64,000 bases of DNA from Dyella_B sp036746095. GTDB taxonomy: Bacteria; Pseudomonadota; Gammaproteobacteria; Xanthomonadales; Rhodanobacteraceae. The stretch spans positions 1-64,000 of the forward strand of contig NZ_DAIOEU010000010.1 of NCBI RefSeq assembly GCF_036746095.1, given 5' to 3'. The notes below the pieces were generated by a model that was not told the origin of the DNA, made no database searches, and worked only from the letters and a program-made list of their open reading frames with translations. Shown here in pieces: positions 46,870 through 56,154 of this stretch. The translations under genes and the position numbers were made by a program. How positions within the stretch are numbered: position 1 is the stretch's first letter; each line of letters starts with the position of its first letter.

Positions 46870-47823
46870 TCAGGCCATGGAAGGTTCGTGGGGGCGGCGC
46901 AGATGCGGATAGCCGTGGAAGTCCAGGCTTGCCCTCCGCCCTACCACGCGCAGCCGCGACGGCACGCCGAACGGCAGGGTGAATTTGTCCGCCGCATGGC
47001 CGAACGGCATGCCCGAGAGCACCGGAATGCCGGCGACGCGCCGGATCTGGTTGAACCCATCGGCCAGGTCATAGCCGTTGTCATAAGGGGCCGGACGGCA
47101 CTGGGTGAAATCGGCCAGGATCAGCGCGCGCTGCTGTTTCAGCACGCCGGACAAATGCAGCTGATAAAGCAAGCGCTCGATCCGGAACGGCGGCTCGCCG
47201 ATGTCTTCCACGAACAGGATGCCGCCCTCGATACGCGGGAAGTACGGCGTCTGCAACAGGCTGCACAACATGGCGAGATTGCCGCCCCACAGCGGCCCTT
47301 CCACCGCCAGTTCCGTTTGCTCCCCGCAGTCCCAGCTGGCATTGCCGTGCGGCGAGCTGAGCGTGCGCCAGAAATGTCGCCAGGTCAGCGGGCTGAGCCG
47401 CTGCGCGCCGAAGTCCGGTCCGAGCATGGGGCCGCCGAAGGTGACCAGGCCGCTCTTGGCATACAGCGCCATTTGCAGTGCCGTGAAATCGCTGTGGCCG
47501 AGCAATGCGAAGGGTTGGCCGGCAAGACGTTCGCGCAAGGCGTCGTAGTGCAGGTGTTCGAGCAGGCGCGTGGCACCGTAGCCGCCGCGGATCGACATGG
47601 CGATGTCCGGCAACGCATCCAGCGTGGCGAGGTTGTTGATGTCAGCCGCGCGTTGCACGTCGCTGCCGGCGTAACGCAGTTCGGTGCGATCGATCACGTC
47701 CGTGCCGTCTACCAGGCACCCTGCATCATTCAAGCGCATGATGCCGCGCGTCATGGCTTCGCGGTCGTGCGGGTAGCCGGAGGGAGCGATCAGGCGAAGG
47801 TGGCAGGAGGCAGGTGCCTGCAT
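46870..47823 (-). CDS. ldcA: LD-carboxypeptidase (muropeptide recycling)
   Basis: 317-residue cytoplasmic serine peptidase of family S66 that trims the terminal D-alanine from recycled murein tetrapeptides. Nucleophile Ser111 lies in GHSDFTAL; the Glu and His of the triad are in GGILFVEDIGE and MPFGHAADK. RGGYGATRLLEHL near 80 is another family mark. Full length and no signal peptide, as expected for LdcA. Confidence 0.94.
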   Translation of the reverse strand: MQAPASCHLRLIAPSGYPHDREAMTRGIMRLNDAGCLVDGTDVIDRTELRYAGSDVQRAADINNLATLDALPDIAMSIRGGYGATRLLEHLHYDALRERLAGQPFALLGHSDFTALQMALYAKSGLVTFGGPMLGPDFGAQRLSPLTWRHFWRTLSSPHGNASWDCGEQTELAVEGPLWGGNLAMLCSLLQTPYFPRIEGGILFVEDIGEPPFRIERLLYQLHLSGVLKQQRALILADFTQCRPAPYDNGYDLADGFNQIRRVAGIPVLSGMPFGHAADKFTLPFGVPSRLRVVGRRASLDFHGYPHLRRPHEPSMA

Positions 47824-47963
47824 AAGTACTTTGACAATCCGTTGATGAGGATGGGCAATCTATACCATTCGGGCTGACGGACCCGAGATCTGTTGCGGCA
47901 TCGTTCGGACAATTTGTGGCCGTGCGAATGCTATTCGTTCGTCACCCCGCCGGAGGCCGGGCT

Positions 47964-48028
47964 GTAGGCTGGGATGAAATCCCAGCTTTTCCAAATTTCC
48001 CGATGCTGGGATTTCATCCCAGCCTACG
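47964..48028. repeat. Family II inverted repeat
   Basis: TAGGCTGGGATGAAATCCCAGC and its complement around TTTTCCAAATTTCCCGATG. It lies just after the GH3 gene stop and could end that transcript. Confidence 0.85.
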
Positions 48029-48053
48029 ACGTGCGCATTGCGCGTTTACGACA

Positions 48054-50276
48054 TCATGGTGCCAGCGTGGACGCCGCCACCGCCGCCGCACCGTTCAACA
48101 CGAAGTCGCGCGACGAATGTCCGATCTGGATCGGATAACTCCCCGCCGCGATTTTCCACTGATGCCCGGGCACATCGAACGTCGCCAGCAGGCGTGGATC
48201 GATGGTGACCGAAACGGTGCGGCTCTGGCCCGGTTGAAGCGACAGCTTCTCGAAGCCGGCCAGCCGACGCGGCGCTTCACCAAGGCCGCCCGGCAGGCTC
48301 ACGTACACCTGTGGCGTATCCTTGCCCTCGCGTTGGCCGACGTTGCTCACCTTGAAACTCACCGTCACGTGATCGCCGTGCGTGCTGACGTGCAGGTCGC
48401 TGTAGTCGAAGCGGCTATACGAAAGACCAAAACCGAACGGGAACAGCGGCTGCAGGTTTTTCTTGTCGAACCACTTGTAGCCGACGGCGGCGCCTTCGAT
48501 GTTGTAGTCGACTTCCTGCGCGTTGGTGATCTGCGGGCGCGGCAGTTGCTGTTCGTCCTGCGGGAAAGTGACCGGCAAGCGTCCGGATGGATTCACTTTG
48601 CCAGTCAGCACCGCGGCGATCGCATCGCCGCCGCGCGCACCGGGGAACCAGGCTTCCACCACGGCATCGACTTTCGACAGCCACGGCATCTTTACCGGAC
48701 CGCCGTTTTCCAGCACCACCACGCTGTGCGTGTTGGCGGCTGCAACGGCATCGACCAAGGCGTCCTGGTTGTCCGGCAGCGCAAGGTTCGGTTGATCCAC
48801 GCCTTCGCAGGTCCACTGCGTGGCGAACACGATGGCCACGTCGGCGGATTTCGCCAAGGCTGCCGCCTTCGCGGGATCGCTGCCGTCGTCGTAGCTGATC
48901 TTGGCGTTCGGCAGCAGCTTCTGCAGCGCCTTCAACGGCGAGGAAGGATCGTAGACTTTCCACTGCCAATCCGGACCTTTCACAGCCGGGATCGCCGGAC
49001 CGCCAATCGGCCACACTTCCGCCGAACCGCCGCCGGAGAGCACGCCGGCATCGGCATGGCCGCCGATGATCGCGATGGTCTTGATCTCCTTGTGCAACGG
49101 CAATTGATCGTGCTCGTTCTTCAGCAGCACGATCCCCTCTTCGGCGGCGTGCTGCGAGACAAGGGCGTCGGCTTCGGCATCCAGCGGTTTCTTCTGCGGC
49201 GGGTGTTCGAACAATCCCACGGCGTACATAGAACGCAGGATGCGACGCGTCATGTCTTCCAGGCGGCTTTTCGGAATATCGCCCTTCTGGATCGCCTGCA
49301 GCAGCGGTGTGCCGAAGCTGCTGAACGTCTGCCCCAGGCTGAAGCCGGTCGCGTGATCGATGCCGGAGACCTGGTCGGTGCCCGCCATCGCATCCTGCAC
49401 GCCGTGATCGGCGCCCCAGTCGGTCATCACCCAGCCGGGATATTTCCAATCGCCCTTGAGAATGTCATCCAGCAAGTGTTTGTTGGAGCAATCCCACACG
49501 CCGTTGACCTTGTTGTAGCCGCACATCACCGAACCGGGATGGCCCTCTTCGATCGCCAACTCGAACGCGAGCAGATCCGACTCGCGCATGGCGGCTTCGT
49601 CGATATTGGAGCTGACGGTGAGTCGATTGGTTTCCTGATCGTTCAAGGCGTAATGCTTGATGGTGGAAATGACGTGCTGCGACTGGATGCCGCGAATTTC
49701 GCCAGCATCGATGCGTGCGGCGAGCAGCGGATCTTCGCCGAGGTATTCGAAGGTGCGGCCATCGCGCGGCTCGCGCGTGAGATTGATGCCGCCGGCCAGC
49801 AAGACATTGATGCCCTGCCGATGCGCTTCGCCGCCGATCATGCGGCCGCCTGCATACGCCACCTGCGGATTCCAGGTGGCCGCCAGGCCCAGCGTGGAAG
49901 GCAGTGGCGTGGCATTGCCTTCTTCGCCACGCACATGCGCAGGCTGCTTGCCCGGCCCCTGGTCGATCGGATAGTTGTGCACGCCGATGCTGGCGTCGTT
50001 TTCCTGCAAGGCGGGAATGCCCAGCTTCGGCAGCGCCGGCACATAGCCCGCCGCGCCAATGCTGCCCGGCGGTTGCTGCAGGGCCATCATGTCGTTGTAG
50101 CTCTGCACCATGTGATGCATGTCTTGGAGCGACATGCGCTTGAGCAGCTTGTCGGCGCGCTGGTCCGGCGAGGCGGCCTGGTCTGCCAAGGCCGGTGTCA
50201 GGCAGGCCAGCGAAAGCGCGGTGAACAGGGCGGTGCGGGCAAAAGCGGCGGTACGCGACAGGCGGGCGAGCTTCAT
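48054..50276 (-). CDS. Secreted beta-glucosidase, glycoside hydrolase family 3
   Basis: 740 residues with a signal peptide (to about 31, SLACLTPALA-DQ). N-terminal GH3 barrel with catalytic nucleophile Asp286 (GWVMTDWGADHG); substrate-binding motifs IKHYALNDQE and RESDLLAFELAIEEG; C-terminal GH3 sandwich from about 395 (EEGIVLLKNE) and a fibronectin-III-like domain from about 630 (VTVSFKVSNVGQREGKDTPQVYV). Likely periplasmic and active on short beta-glucosides. GAAGGA precedes the start. It separates ribBA from ldcA and ribH. Confidence 0.94.
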   Translation of the reverse strand: MKLARLSRTAAFARTALFTALSLACLTPALADQAASPDQRADKLLKRMSLQDMHHMVQSYNDMMALQQPPGSIGAAGYVPALPKLGIPALQENDASIGVHNYPIDQGPGKQPAHVRGEEGNATPLPSTLGLAATWNPQVAYAGGRMIGGEAHRQGINVLLAGGINLTREPRDGRTFEYLGEDPLLAARIDAGEIRGIQSQHVISTIKHYALNDQETNRLTVSSNIDEAAMRESDLLAFELAIEEGHPGSVMCGYNKVNGVWDCSNKHLLDDILKGDWKYPGWVMTDWGADHGVQDAMAGTDQVSGIDHATGFSLGQTFSSFGTPLLQAIQKGDIPKSRLEDMTRRILRSMYAVGLFEHPPQKKPLDAEADALVSQHAAEEGIVLLKNEHDQLPLHKEIKTIAIIGGHADAGVLSGGGSAEVWPIGGPAIPAVKGPDWQWKVYDPSSPLKALQKLLPNAKISYDDGSDPAKAAALAKSADVAIVFATQWTCEGVDQPNLALPDNQDALVDAVAAANTHSVVVLENGGPVKMPWLSKVDAVVEAWFPGARGGDAIAAVLTGKVNPSGRLPVTFPQDEQQLPRPQITNAQEVDYNIEGAAVGYKWFDKKNLQPLFPFGFGLSYSRFDYSDLHVSTHGDHVTVSFKVSNVGQREGKDTPQVYVSLPGGLGEAPRRLAGFEKLSLQPGQSRTVSVTIDPRLLATFDVPGHQWKIAAGSYPIQIGHSSRDFVLNGAAAVAASTLAP

Positions 50277-50377
50277 CCTGATTCCTTCGGGCGGGTGTCA
50301 ACCGGTCGAAGGATGCCACGAAGCGCGGCGAGTGGCAGTGATGAATATGGTCAGGCGCGCTTACGATCCTGCTTGAG

Positions 50378-50400
50378 CCCCTCTCCCCATCGGAGAGGGG
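50378..50400. repeat. Family III hairpin
   Basis: CCCCTCTCC and GGAGAGGGG arms (perfect 9 bp) around CCATC, 15 bp beyond the ribBA stop; could mark the end of the ribE-ribBA transcript. Confidence 0.75.
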
Positions 50401-50415
50401 CGCTTGCCTCCTGCA

Positions 50416-51507
50416 TCATTCGGCATATTCGACGAATTCCAGGCCGTATCCCGCCAACCCCACCAGTTTGCGCGGTGTGCCGAGCACGCGCAGGCGATGC
50501 ACGCCCAGGTCGGTGAGTATCTGCGCACCCAATCCCAGCTGGCGCCATTCCTGGTGCTGGTCGCTGGGTTCTTGCAGTGCGGGCTGCCGATTGAGCCGGC
50601 GCAGCAGCGCTTCGGCCGTGTCCTCGCCGGACAGCACCAGCAGCACGCCGCGGTTTTCGTCAGCAATGCGGCGCAGGGCAGCCGTGACGGTGAGGCCGAG
50701 ATCCTCACGCTGCAGGTGCAACACATCGGACAAGGTGTTGCGCACGTGCACGCGGCTCAGTACCGGCTGGCCGTCATCCACGCTGCCGCGCACCAGGGCG
50801 AAGTGCAGGCCGTGGCGGATCGCGTCGCGATAGGCCACCAGGCGGAACGAGCCGAACTCGGTCTGCACGTCGTCTTCGTACACGCGCTGCACGGTTTTTT
50901 CCGTTTCCAGGCGGTAGCGGATCAGGTCGGCGATGGAGCCGATCTTGAGCCCGTGCTTCCTGGCAAAAATTTCCAGCTCGGGGCGGCGCGCCATCGATCC
51001 GTCTTCGTGCAGCACTTCGATCAGTACGGATGCCGGTTCCAGGCCGGCAAGCGCAGCAAGATCGCAACCGGCTTCCGTATGGCCGGCACGCGTGAGCACG
51101 CCGCCGGGCTGCGCGGTAAGCGGAAACACGTGGCCGGGCTGCGCGAGATCCTGCGGCTTGGCATCCGGCTTCACCGCCACCTGGACGGTGCGCGCACGAT
51201 CGTGCGCGGAGATGCCGGTGGTGACCCCTTCGGCCGCCTCGATCGAGACGGTAAAGTTGGTGTGGTACGGCGAGGTGTTATCGCTCACCATCGGGCGCAG
51301 GCCAAGCTGGCGCGTGCGTTGTTCGGTAAGCGTAAGGCACAGCAGGCCGCGTGCTTCGCGCACCATGAAGTTGATGTCTTCGGGCCGTACCATTTGCGCG
51401 GCCATGATCAGATCACCCTCGTTCTCGCGGTCTTCGTCGTCGAGGATCACGACCATGCGGCCGGCGCGGATGTCTTCGAGGATTTCGGGAATGGTGTTGA
51501 ATGCCAT
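50416..51507 (-). CDS. ribBA: 3,4-dihydroxy-2-butanone-4-phosphate synthase with degenerate GTP cyclohydrolase II domain
   Basis: 363 residues. The N-terminal RibB domain (about 1-200) is intact, with DDEDRENEGDLI at 23-34, GISAHDRARTV and GHTEAGCDLAAL. The C-terminal half has the GTP cyclohydrolase II fold but not its active site: the zinc signature (S/H-E-C-L-T-G-D-x8-C-D-C) reads VRVHVRNTLSDVLHLQ here, with no cysteine. RibB function is expected; RibA activity is not, and a separate ribA must exist elsewhere. It follows ribE, under the FMN riboswitch. Confidence 0.93.
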   Translation of the reverse strand: MAFNTIPEILEDIRAGRMVVILDDEDRENEGDLIMAAQMVRPEDINFMVREARGLLCLTLTEQRTRQLGLRPMVSDNTSPYHTNFTVSIEAAEGVTTGISAHDRARTVQVAVKPDAKPQDLAQPGHVFPLTAQPGGVLTRAGHTEAGCDLAALAGLEPASVLIEVLHEDGSMARRPELEIFARKHGLKIGSIADLIRYRLETEKTVQRVYEDDVQTEFGSFRLVAYRDAIRHGLHFALVRGSVDDGQPVLSRVHVRNTLSDVLHLQREDLGLTVTAALRRIADENRGVLLVLSGEDTAEALLRRLNRQPALQEPSDQHQEWRQLGLGAQILTDLGVHRLRVLGTPRKLVGLAGYGLEFVEYAE

Positions 51508-51545
51508 GGCTATTCCTTGGATTTACCGGGCGCCATGCTTTCTTC

Positions 51546-51579
51546 TGCCGTCGTTCCCGCGAAAGCGGGAATGACGGCA
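51546..51579. repeat. Single family I palindrome
   Basis: TGCCGTCGTTCCCGCGAAAGCGGGAATGACGGCA, a near-perfect 34-bp palindrome in the ribE-ribBA gap. Confidence 0.9.
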
Positions 51580-51625
51580 AAAAAGCCATGGGCCGCGACA
51601 TCAGTGTGGGTGGTCGCAGCGTTGA

Positions 51626-52267
51626 TCACGCGAAACCGTGCCGTTTGAGAAACGCCTCATCGATCCGCGATGCCTCGCCGCCACCGACCAAGCGCTCCAC
51701 GTAGCGCGCCACCACGTCCACTTCGATGTTCACCGCATCACCCGCTTTGCGCGCATGGAAAACGGTGTGTTCCACCGTATGCGGAATAAGGTTGACGCCG
51801 AAGCGATGGTCGCTGACCTCGTTGACGGTCAGGCTGGTGCCGTCGATGCACACCGAGCCTTTCGAGGCGATGTAGCGCGACAGCGACGCTGGCACTTCGA
51901 ACGTCCAGCGCTGCGAACGGCCATCCGGCGCGATGGAAATGACCTTGCCGACGCCATCGACATGGCCGGACACCAAATGGCCGCCCAAACGATCGGCAAG
52001 CCTGAGCGCCTTTTCCAGATTCACCGGATCGCCTGGCTGGTGCTTGCCCAGTGTGGTAAGTGACAGCGTCTCGTTGGACACGTCGGCGGCAAAGCCGCGC
52101 GACTCCAGCGCAATCACCGTAAGGCACGCCCCTGATACGGCGATGCTGTCGCCCAGCTGCACGTCGGAAAGATCGAGATCGGCGGTATCGACGTGCAGGC
52201 GCACGTCACCGCCACGCGGCTCCAGCCGCGCGATGCGGCCGACGGTTTGAATGATGCCGGTAAACAT
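51626..52267 (-). CDS. ribE: Riboflavin synthase, alpha subunit
   Basis: 213 residues made of two related beta-barrel halves. First half MFTGIIQTVGRI, GDSIAVSGACLTV; second half HLVSGHVDGVGKV, GSVCIDGTSLTVNEV. It catalyses the last step, dismutation of lumazine to riboflavin. First gene after the FMN riboswitch and read with ribBA. The usual Cys48 in SGACLTV is present. Confidence 0.97.
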   Translation of the reverse strand: MFTGIIQTVGRIARLEPRGGDVRLHVDTADLDLSDVQLGDSIAVSGACLTVIALESRGFAADVSNETLSLTTLGKHQPGDPVNLEKALRLADRLGGHLVSGHVDGVGKVISIAPDGRSQRWTFEVPASLSRYIASKGSVCIDGTSLTVNEVSDHRFGVNLIPHTVEHTVFHARKAGDAVNIEVDVVARYVERLVGGGEASRIDEAFLKRHGFA

Positions 52268-52403
52268 CAGCGCACCTCCTTGCAGGAGATGGCTGGACCT
52301 TGCTGGTAAGGCTTAGACATGAACGTTCTCCACGAAAACCTGATGTGTGGGAACGCCCCAAGGCAACTGGCACACGCATCGCAAACCTGCGATGCATGCT
52401 GCC

Positions 52404-52572
52404 GTCTTCTTTCATCCGGACTGTGAGCCGCCCCGGCGAACCGGAACAGCATGACCGTCGGCTCCGGCATTTGACCGGATCTGCTGGCCTTCCGGCGTGG
52501 CCGGAAGCGCTCGCGGGCTTGAACCTTACGGTTCCTACCGCCGGTGGGGAATCTCGCCCCGCCCTGAAGACG
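52404..52572 (-). promoter_or_regulatory. FMN riboswitch (RFN element)
   Basis: On the minus strand the conserved RFN blocks appear in order: GGGCGAGATTCCCCACCGGC, GGTAGGAACC, AAGCCCGCGAGCGC, CAGCAGATCCGGT, GCCGGAGCCGACGGTCA, AGTCCGGATGAAAGAAGAC. It lies 137 bp upstream of ribE. FMN binding is expected to switch off ribE-ribBA expression. Whether it acts on transcription or translation is not clear: no obvious T-run follows. Confidence 0.95.
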
Positions 52573-52650
52573 TTTGTTGTGTGAGTGCCGAAATCGGCCG
52601 GCGAAGTTTAGCACCGAATGAGATGGCGGCCGTTTGTGCCTGGAGACAGG

Positions 52651-53664
52651 CTACGCGAACACTTGCCCGGTTTGTTGCCGATAGTCACGCAACACTTGAT
52701 CCATCACCCAGCCGGTACGGGCTGCGGTCTCGGCGGTCGAGGGGCAAGCCCCTTTCTGCCCGCGCAGCTCGGCGACGATGGTTTCGATCAGCGGCTGCTG
52801 GATGTGTGGCGGATTGGCCACGGTGTATTCCTGGGCACCTTGCACAGTGTCCACCCGAATGGGGCCATCGCCGAAAGTGGCGAATACGACGCGCCCGGCA
52901 TCGCCGATCACCTCCACGCGGTCCTCATGCCGGTAGCTTGCGAAATTCCACAGGCCCGTGCCCAACATGCCGTTGCCGAAAGCAAAGGACATGGCCACGT
53001 TGTCTTCGGCGGGATACGCACCAAGCTGATTGCTGGCTTGTCCGCTGACGGCGGCGATAGGGCCGAACAGCCAATCCAGAATATCCAGGGTATGGCAAGC
53101 AAGGTCCACGAAGATACCGCCACCGGCTAGTGTCGGCTGCACGCGCCACGGCAAATTCGCCGGGTCGTGATAGCGCGGATGATGCGGCTCGTGCAGCACG
53201 ACATTGACCATGCGCGGCGTACCGATCGCATATTGATCGAACAGCAGTTCGCGCACTTTGTGGAAGCGCGGCAGGCAGCGGCGGTAGTACGCGACGAACA
53301 CCGGCACGTTCGCGTCTTGGGCCGCGCGACGCATGGCCACGCATTCGGCATGATCGCGTGCCATCGGCTTTTCCACGTACACCGGTTTGCCTGCGGCAAT
53401 CGCCATCAATGCATACGGCTTGTGCGTGGAAGGTGGCGTGGCGACGTAGATCGCGTTGACGTCTGCATCCGCGATCAAGGCGGCGGCATCGTCATACCAG
53501 CGCGGCACGCCGTGTCGTTGCGCGTAGTCGCGCGCCTTGCTGCCATCGCGGCGCATCACGGCCACCAGCGCCGAACCTTCGATGCGATGGAAGGCCGGGC
53601 CGCTTTTGATTTCGGCGACGTCGCCGCAACCGATCATGCCCCAGCGGATGCTTGCCGTACTCAT
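52651..53664 (-). CDS. Gfo/Idh/MocA family oxidoreductase
   Basis: 337 residues. N-terminal Rossmann fold with GMIGCGDVAEIKSG, then the family motif VEKPMARDHAE (the conserved EKP) at about 98. C-terminal substrate domain has GGGIFVDLACHTLDILDWLFG, with the conserved Asp and His near 190. These enzymes act on sugars, inositols or related alcohols; the substrate is not evident. It sits between ribD and the riboswitch-controlled ribE, so it interrupts the rib cluster. Confidence 0.9.
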   Translation of the reverse strand: MSTASIRWGMIGCGDVAEIKSGPAFHRIEGSALVAVMRRDGSKARDYAQRHGVPRWYDDAAALIADADVNAIYVATPPSTHKPYALMAIAAGKPVYVEKPMARDHAECVAMRRAAQDANVPVFVAYYRRCLPRFHKVRELLFDQYAIGTPRMVNVVLHEPHHPRYHDPANLPWRVQPTLAGGGIFVDLACHTLDILDWLFGPIAAVSGQASNQLGAYPAEDNVAMSFAFGNGMLGTGLWNFASYRHEDRVEVIGDAGRVVFATFGDGPIRVDTVQGAQEYTVANPPHIQQPLIETIVAELRGQKGACPSTAETAARTGWVMDQVLRDYRQQTGQVFA

Positions 53665-53691
53665 ATCGGGATGACTCCGAAACAGGTGAAA

Positions 53692-54816
53692 TCAGCCAAC
53701 AGGCCGCAGGCGCAAACGCAGGTCCTGGCCGATGGCGCGGGTATCGAGCACGTTGAGCTTCCAGCGCGCGGCCATATCGGCCAGTGGTGGCAACGTCAGC
53801 AAAGGCCTTGCCGTGTCGCCCAATAGCAATGGTGCCATGTAGATCAGCAGTTCATCGGCCAGGCCTGCGGCAAACAAGGCACCGCATAGCGTGGGGCCGG
53901 CTTCGACATGCAATTCACTGCAGCCACGCCCAGCAAGCAAGGCAAGGGCGGCATGTAGATCGAGGGCCCCGTTGCGCTCGGGGAGGGTGATGCACTCCAC
54001 TCGCGTAAAGCGGTGGTCGGGAATGGCCGAAGCAGCGTGCAACATAAGGGTGGGCGTTTGGCCGTCCAGAACATGGCTGTCGGCGGGAGTGCGCAGGTGG
54101 CGGTCGAGAACCACTCGCACTGGCGTGAATGGATGGCCAGATTCGTCCATCATCCCAACCCCATCCCCGGCGGGGAGAGGGAGCCTCACGGTAAGTTGCG
54201 GGTTGTCGGCAAGCACCGTACCTACGCCGGTAAGAATGGCCGAACTGCGTGCCCGCCAGCGCTGCACATCTGCTCGTGCGGCCCCGCCGGTAATCCATTT
54301 CGATTCGCCATTGGCCAGCGCAGTACGTCCATCCAGGCTCATCGCCAATTTCACGCGCACCCAGGGACGATGGCGTTCGATCCGGCTGAAGAAACCTATG
54401 TTGATCTCGCGTGCCGCCTCCCGCATCAGGCCGCTTTCCACGGTGATGCCCGCAGCACGCAGCTTGGCGATGCCCTGCCCGGACACCTGGGGAAATGGGT
54501 CTTCCGCCGCGATGACCACCCGGCCGACACCGGCGGCGATCAGCGCATCGGCGCAGGGTGGCGTGCGGCCATGATGCGCGCAGGGTTCCAGCGTGACGTA
54601 GGCGGTGGCGCCGCGCGCTTCCGCACCCGCCTCGCGCAAGGCATAGACTTCGGCATGCGGTTCGCCGGCGCGCACGTGCCAGCCTTGTCCCACCACTCGT
54701 TCGCCGTGGGCAATCACGCAGCCCACGCGCGGGTTGGGCTGGGTGGTGTACAGACCCCGTTCGGCCAGGCGCAGTGCCTGGGCCATGTGCATAGCATCGA
54801 CCACGGAAGCTGTCAT
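53692..54816 (-). CDS. ribD: Riboflavin biosynthesis protein RibD (deaminase/reductase)
   Basis: 374 residues, two enzymes in one. The N-terminal deaminase has zinc-binding HAEVYAL and PCAHHGRTPPC. The C-terminal reductase (from about 150) has RPWVRVKLAMSLDGRTALA and ends TLCGALFAAGLADEL. The start at 54816 is chosen because the MTASVVDAMHMAQALRLA beginning fits RibD; the longer frame upstream does not. The reductase coding sequence contains a family III palindrome (54162-54182) read in frame as LPLPAGDGVG. Confidence 0.95.
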   Translation of the reverse strand: MTASVVDAMHMAQALRLAERGLYTTQPNPRVGCVIAHGERVVGQGWHVRAGEPHAEVYALREAGAEARGATAYVTLEPCAHHGRTPPCADALIAAGVGRVVIAAEDPFPQVSGQGIAKLRAAGITVESGLMREAAREINIGFFSRIERHRPWVRVKLAMSLDGRTALANGESKWITGGAARADVQRWRARSSAILTGVGTVLADNPQLTVRLPLPAGDGVGMMDESGHPFTPVRVVLDRHLRTPADSHVLDGQTPTLMLHAASAIPDHRFTRVECITLPERNGALDLHAALALLAGRGCSELHVEAGPTLCGALFAAGLADELLIYMAPLLLGDTARPLLTLPPLADMAARWKLNVLDTRAIGQDLRLRLRPVG

Positions 54817-54931
54817 GGAAGCGTCTGAATATGGATATGCAAGATCGTCAGTGTGCGCGATCGTCCGGCATTTGTCGCGCCGGCAAAATCGGGAGTAGCC
54901 TAGAAATCTTACTTGCGCAAAGGGCCACGTC

Positions 54932-55888
54932 ATGATCTACGACAACATCCTCGATACCATCGGCAACACGCCCATCGTCCGCCTGCACCGTGTGGCCCCT
55001 TCGCACGTGACGCTGTATGCCAAGGTGGAAGCGTTCAATCCCGGCGGCTCGGTGAAAGACCGCCTGGCCATCGCCGTCATTCTCGATGCGGAAAAGAAAG
55101 GCCTGCTCAAGCCCGGCGACACGGTGGTGGAAGCCACTTCGGGCAACACCGGCGTGGCGCTGGCGATGGTGTGCGCCGCACGCGGCTATCGCTTCGTGGC
55201 GGTGATGACGGAAACTTTTTCCATCGAACGCCGCAAATTGATGCGTGCCTACGGCGCCAAGGTCGTGCTGACCACCGCGGCCGAGCGCGGCACCGGCATG
55301 GTGCGCCGTGCGGAAGAGCTGTCCAAGAAATATGGCTGGTTCCTGCCGCGGCAATTCCAGAATCCGGCCAATCCGGCTTACCACCGCAACACCACCGCCG
55401 CGGAAATCCTGCGCGATTTCGCCGGCAAGCGGCTGGATGCGTTTGTCACGGGCTGGGGTACCGGCGGCACGCTCACCGGTGTGGGCGAGGTGCTGAAGGT
55501 TGCACGGCCCGATGTGAAGATCGTGGTCGCCGAACCGGTCGGCGCATCCATGTTGCAGGACAAGCCATGGCAGCCGCACAAGATCCAGGGCTGGACGCCG
55601 GACTTCGTGCCCGAGGTGCTCAATCGCAAGGTGTTCGACATTGACCTGCCGGTGGATGACGTCGTCGCTCGCGATACCTCGCGCCGATTGGCGAAGGAAG
55701 AAGGGATTTTCGTCGGCATCTCTGCCGGCGCCACCGTGGCCGCCGCGCTGCAATATGCCCAGCAGGCTGAGCAAGGCAGCGTGATCCTGGCGATGTTGCC
55801 GGATACGGGTGAGCGGTATTTGTCGACTTTCTTGTTTGAGGGTGTGGAAGAGGGGTCGGATGAAGCTTGGCTGGAGACGCAGGGCTAG
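54932..55888 (+). CDS. cysK: Cysteine synthase (O-acetylserine sulfhydrylase)
   Basis: 318 residues. PLP lysine Lys42 in GGSVKDRLA, substrate loop TSGNTGVA, phosphate loop GTGGTLTG, and C-terminal ISAGATVAAAL. Makes cysteine from O-acetylserine and sulfide. The MIYDNILDTIGNTPIVRL opening fits CysK better than CysM, though the A/B distinction is not certain. Divergent from ribD; its leader of about 115 bp has no obvious Shine-Dalgarno sequence. Confidence 0.93.
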   Translation: MIYDNILDTIGNTPIVRLHRVAPSHVTLYAKVEAFNPGGSVKDRLAIAVILDAEKKGLLKPGDTVVEATSGNTGVALAMVCAARGYRFVAVMTETFSIERRKLMRAYGAKVVLTTAAERGTGMVRRAEELSKKYGWFLPRQFQNPANPAYHRNTTAAEILRDFAGKRLDAFVTGWGTGGTLTGVGEVLKVARPDVKIVVAEPVGASMLQDKPWQPHKIQGWTPDFVPEVLNRKVFDIDLPVDDVVARDTSRRLAKEEGIFVGISAGATVAAALQYAQQAEQGSVILAMLPDTGERYLSTFLFEGVEEGSDEAWLETQG

Positions 55889-55931
55889 CCGCTGAGATCC
55901 ATTTCGCCTGGTCGTCATCCCGGCGAAGGCC

Positions 55932-56154
55932 CACTGCTGTCCGGCGAAAATGAAGTTCTTCAGAAATGCGCGGGCATAGCACCCGGCATCGAAAATTTCC
56001 CATGGAAATTCAGTGCCATCAGCTCGTCATTCCAGCGAAAGCTGGAATCCAGTGCCTTTGCAGATTTTCAAGTCGCTGGATTCCAGCTTTCGCTGGAATG
56101 ACGTCGTTTTAGCTTTCCCGCAAGAACGGCGAAAAATTTCCCCGGACAGCAGTG
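55932..56154. mobile_element. 223-bp MITE with 13-bp terminal repeats and 10-bp target duplication
   Basis: Perfect terminal inverted repeats CACTGCTGTCCGG (55932-55944) and CCGGACAGCAGTG (56142-56154). Direct repeat GGCGAAGGCC flanks it at 55922-55931 and 56155-56164. Removing the element and one repeat copy restores an intact family I palindrome (CGTCATCCCGGCGAAGGCC then GGAATGACGG), which shows insertion into it. The element carries an internal palindrome pair of its own (56025-56104). No coding capacity, so it must be moved by a transposase encoded elsewhere. Confidence 0.85.
56025..56104. repeat. Family I palindrome pair inside the MITE (CCAGCGAAAGCTGG variant)
   Basis: Two inverted units CGTCATTCCAGCGAAAGCTGGAA and its complement, 30 bp apart, forming the core of the 223-bp element. 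Confidence 0.88.

Noticed and set aside
47916..50516. 866-codon plus-strand frame opposite the GH3 gene
   Set aside because: The minus-strand GH3 protein has all its catalytic motifs and a signal peptide; the plus frame has none.
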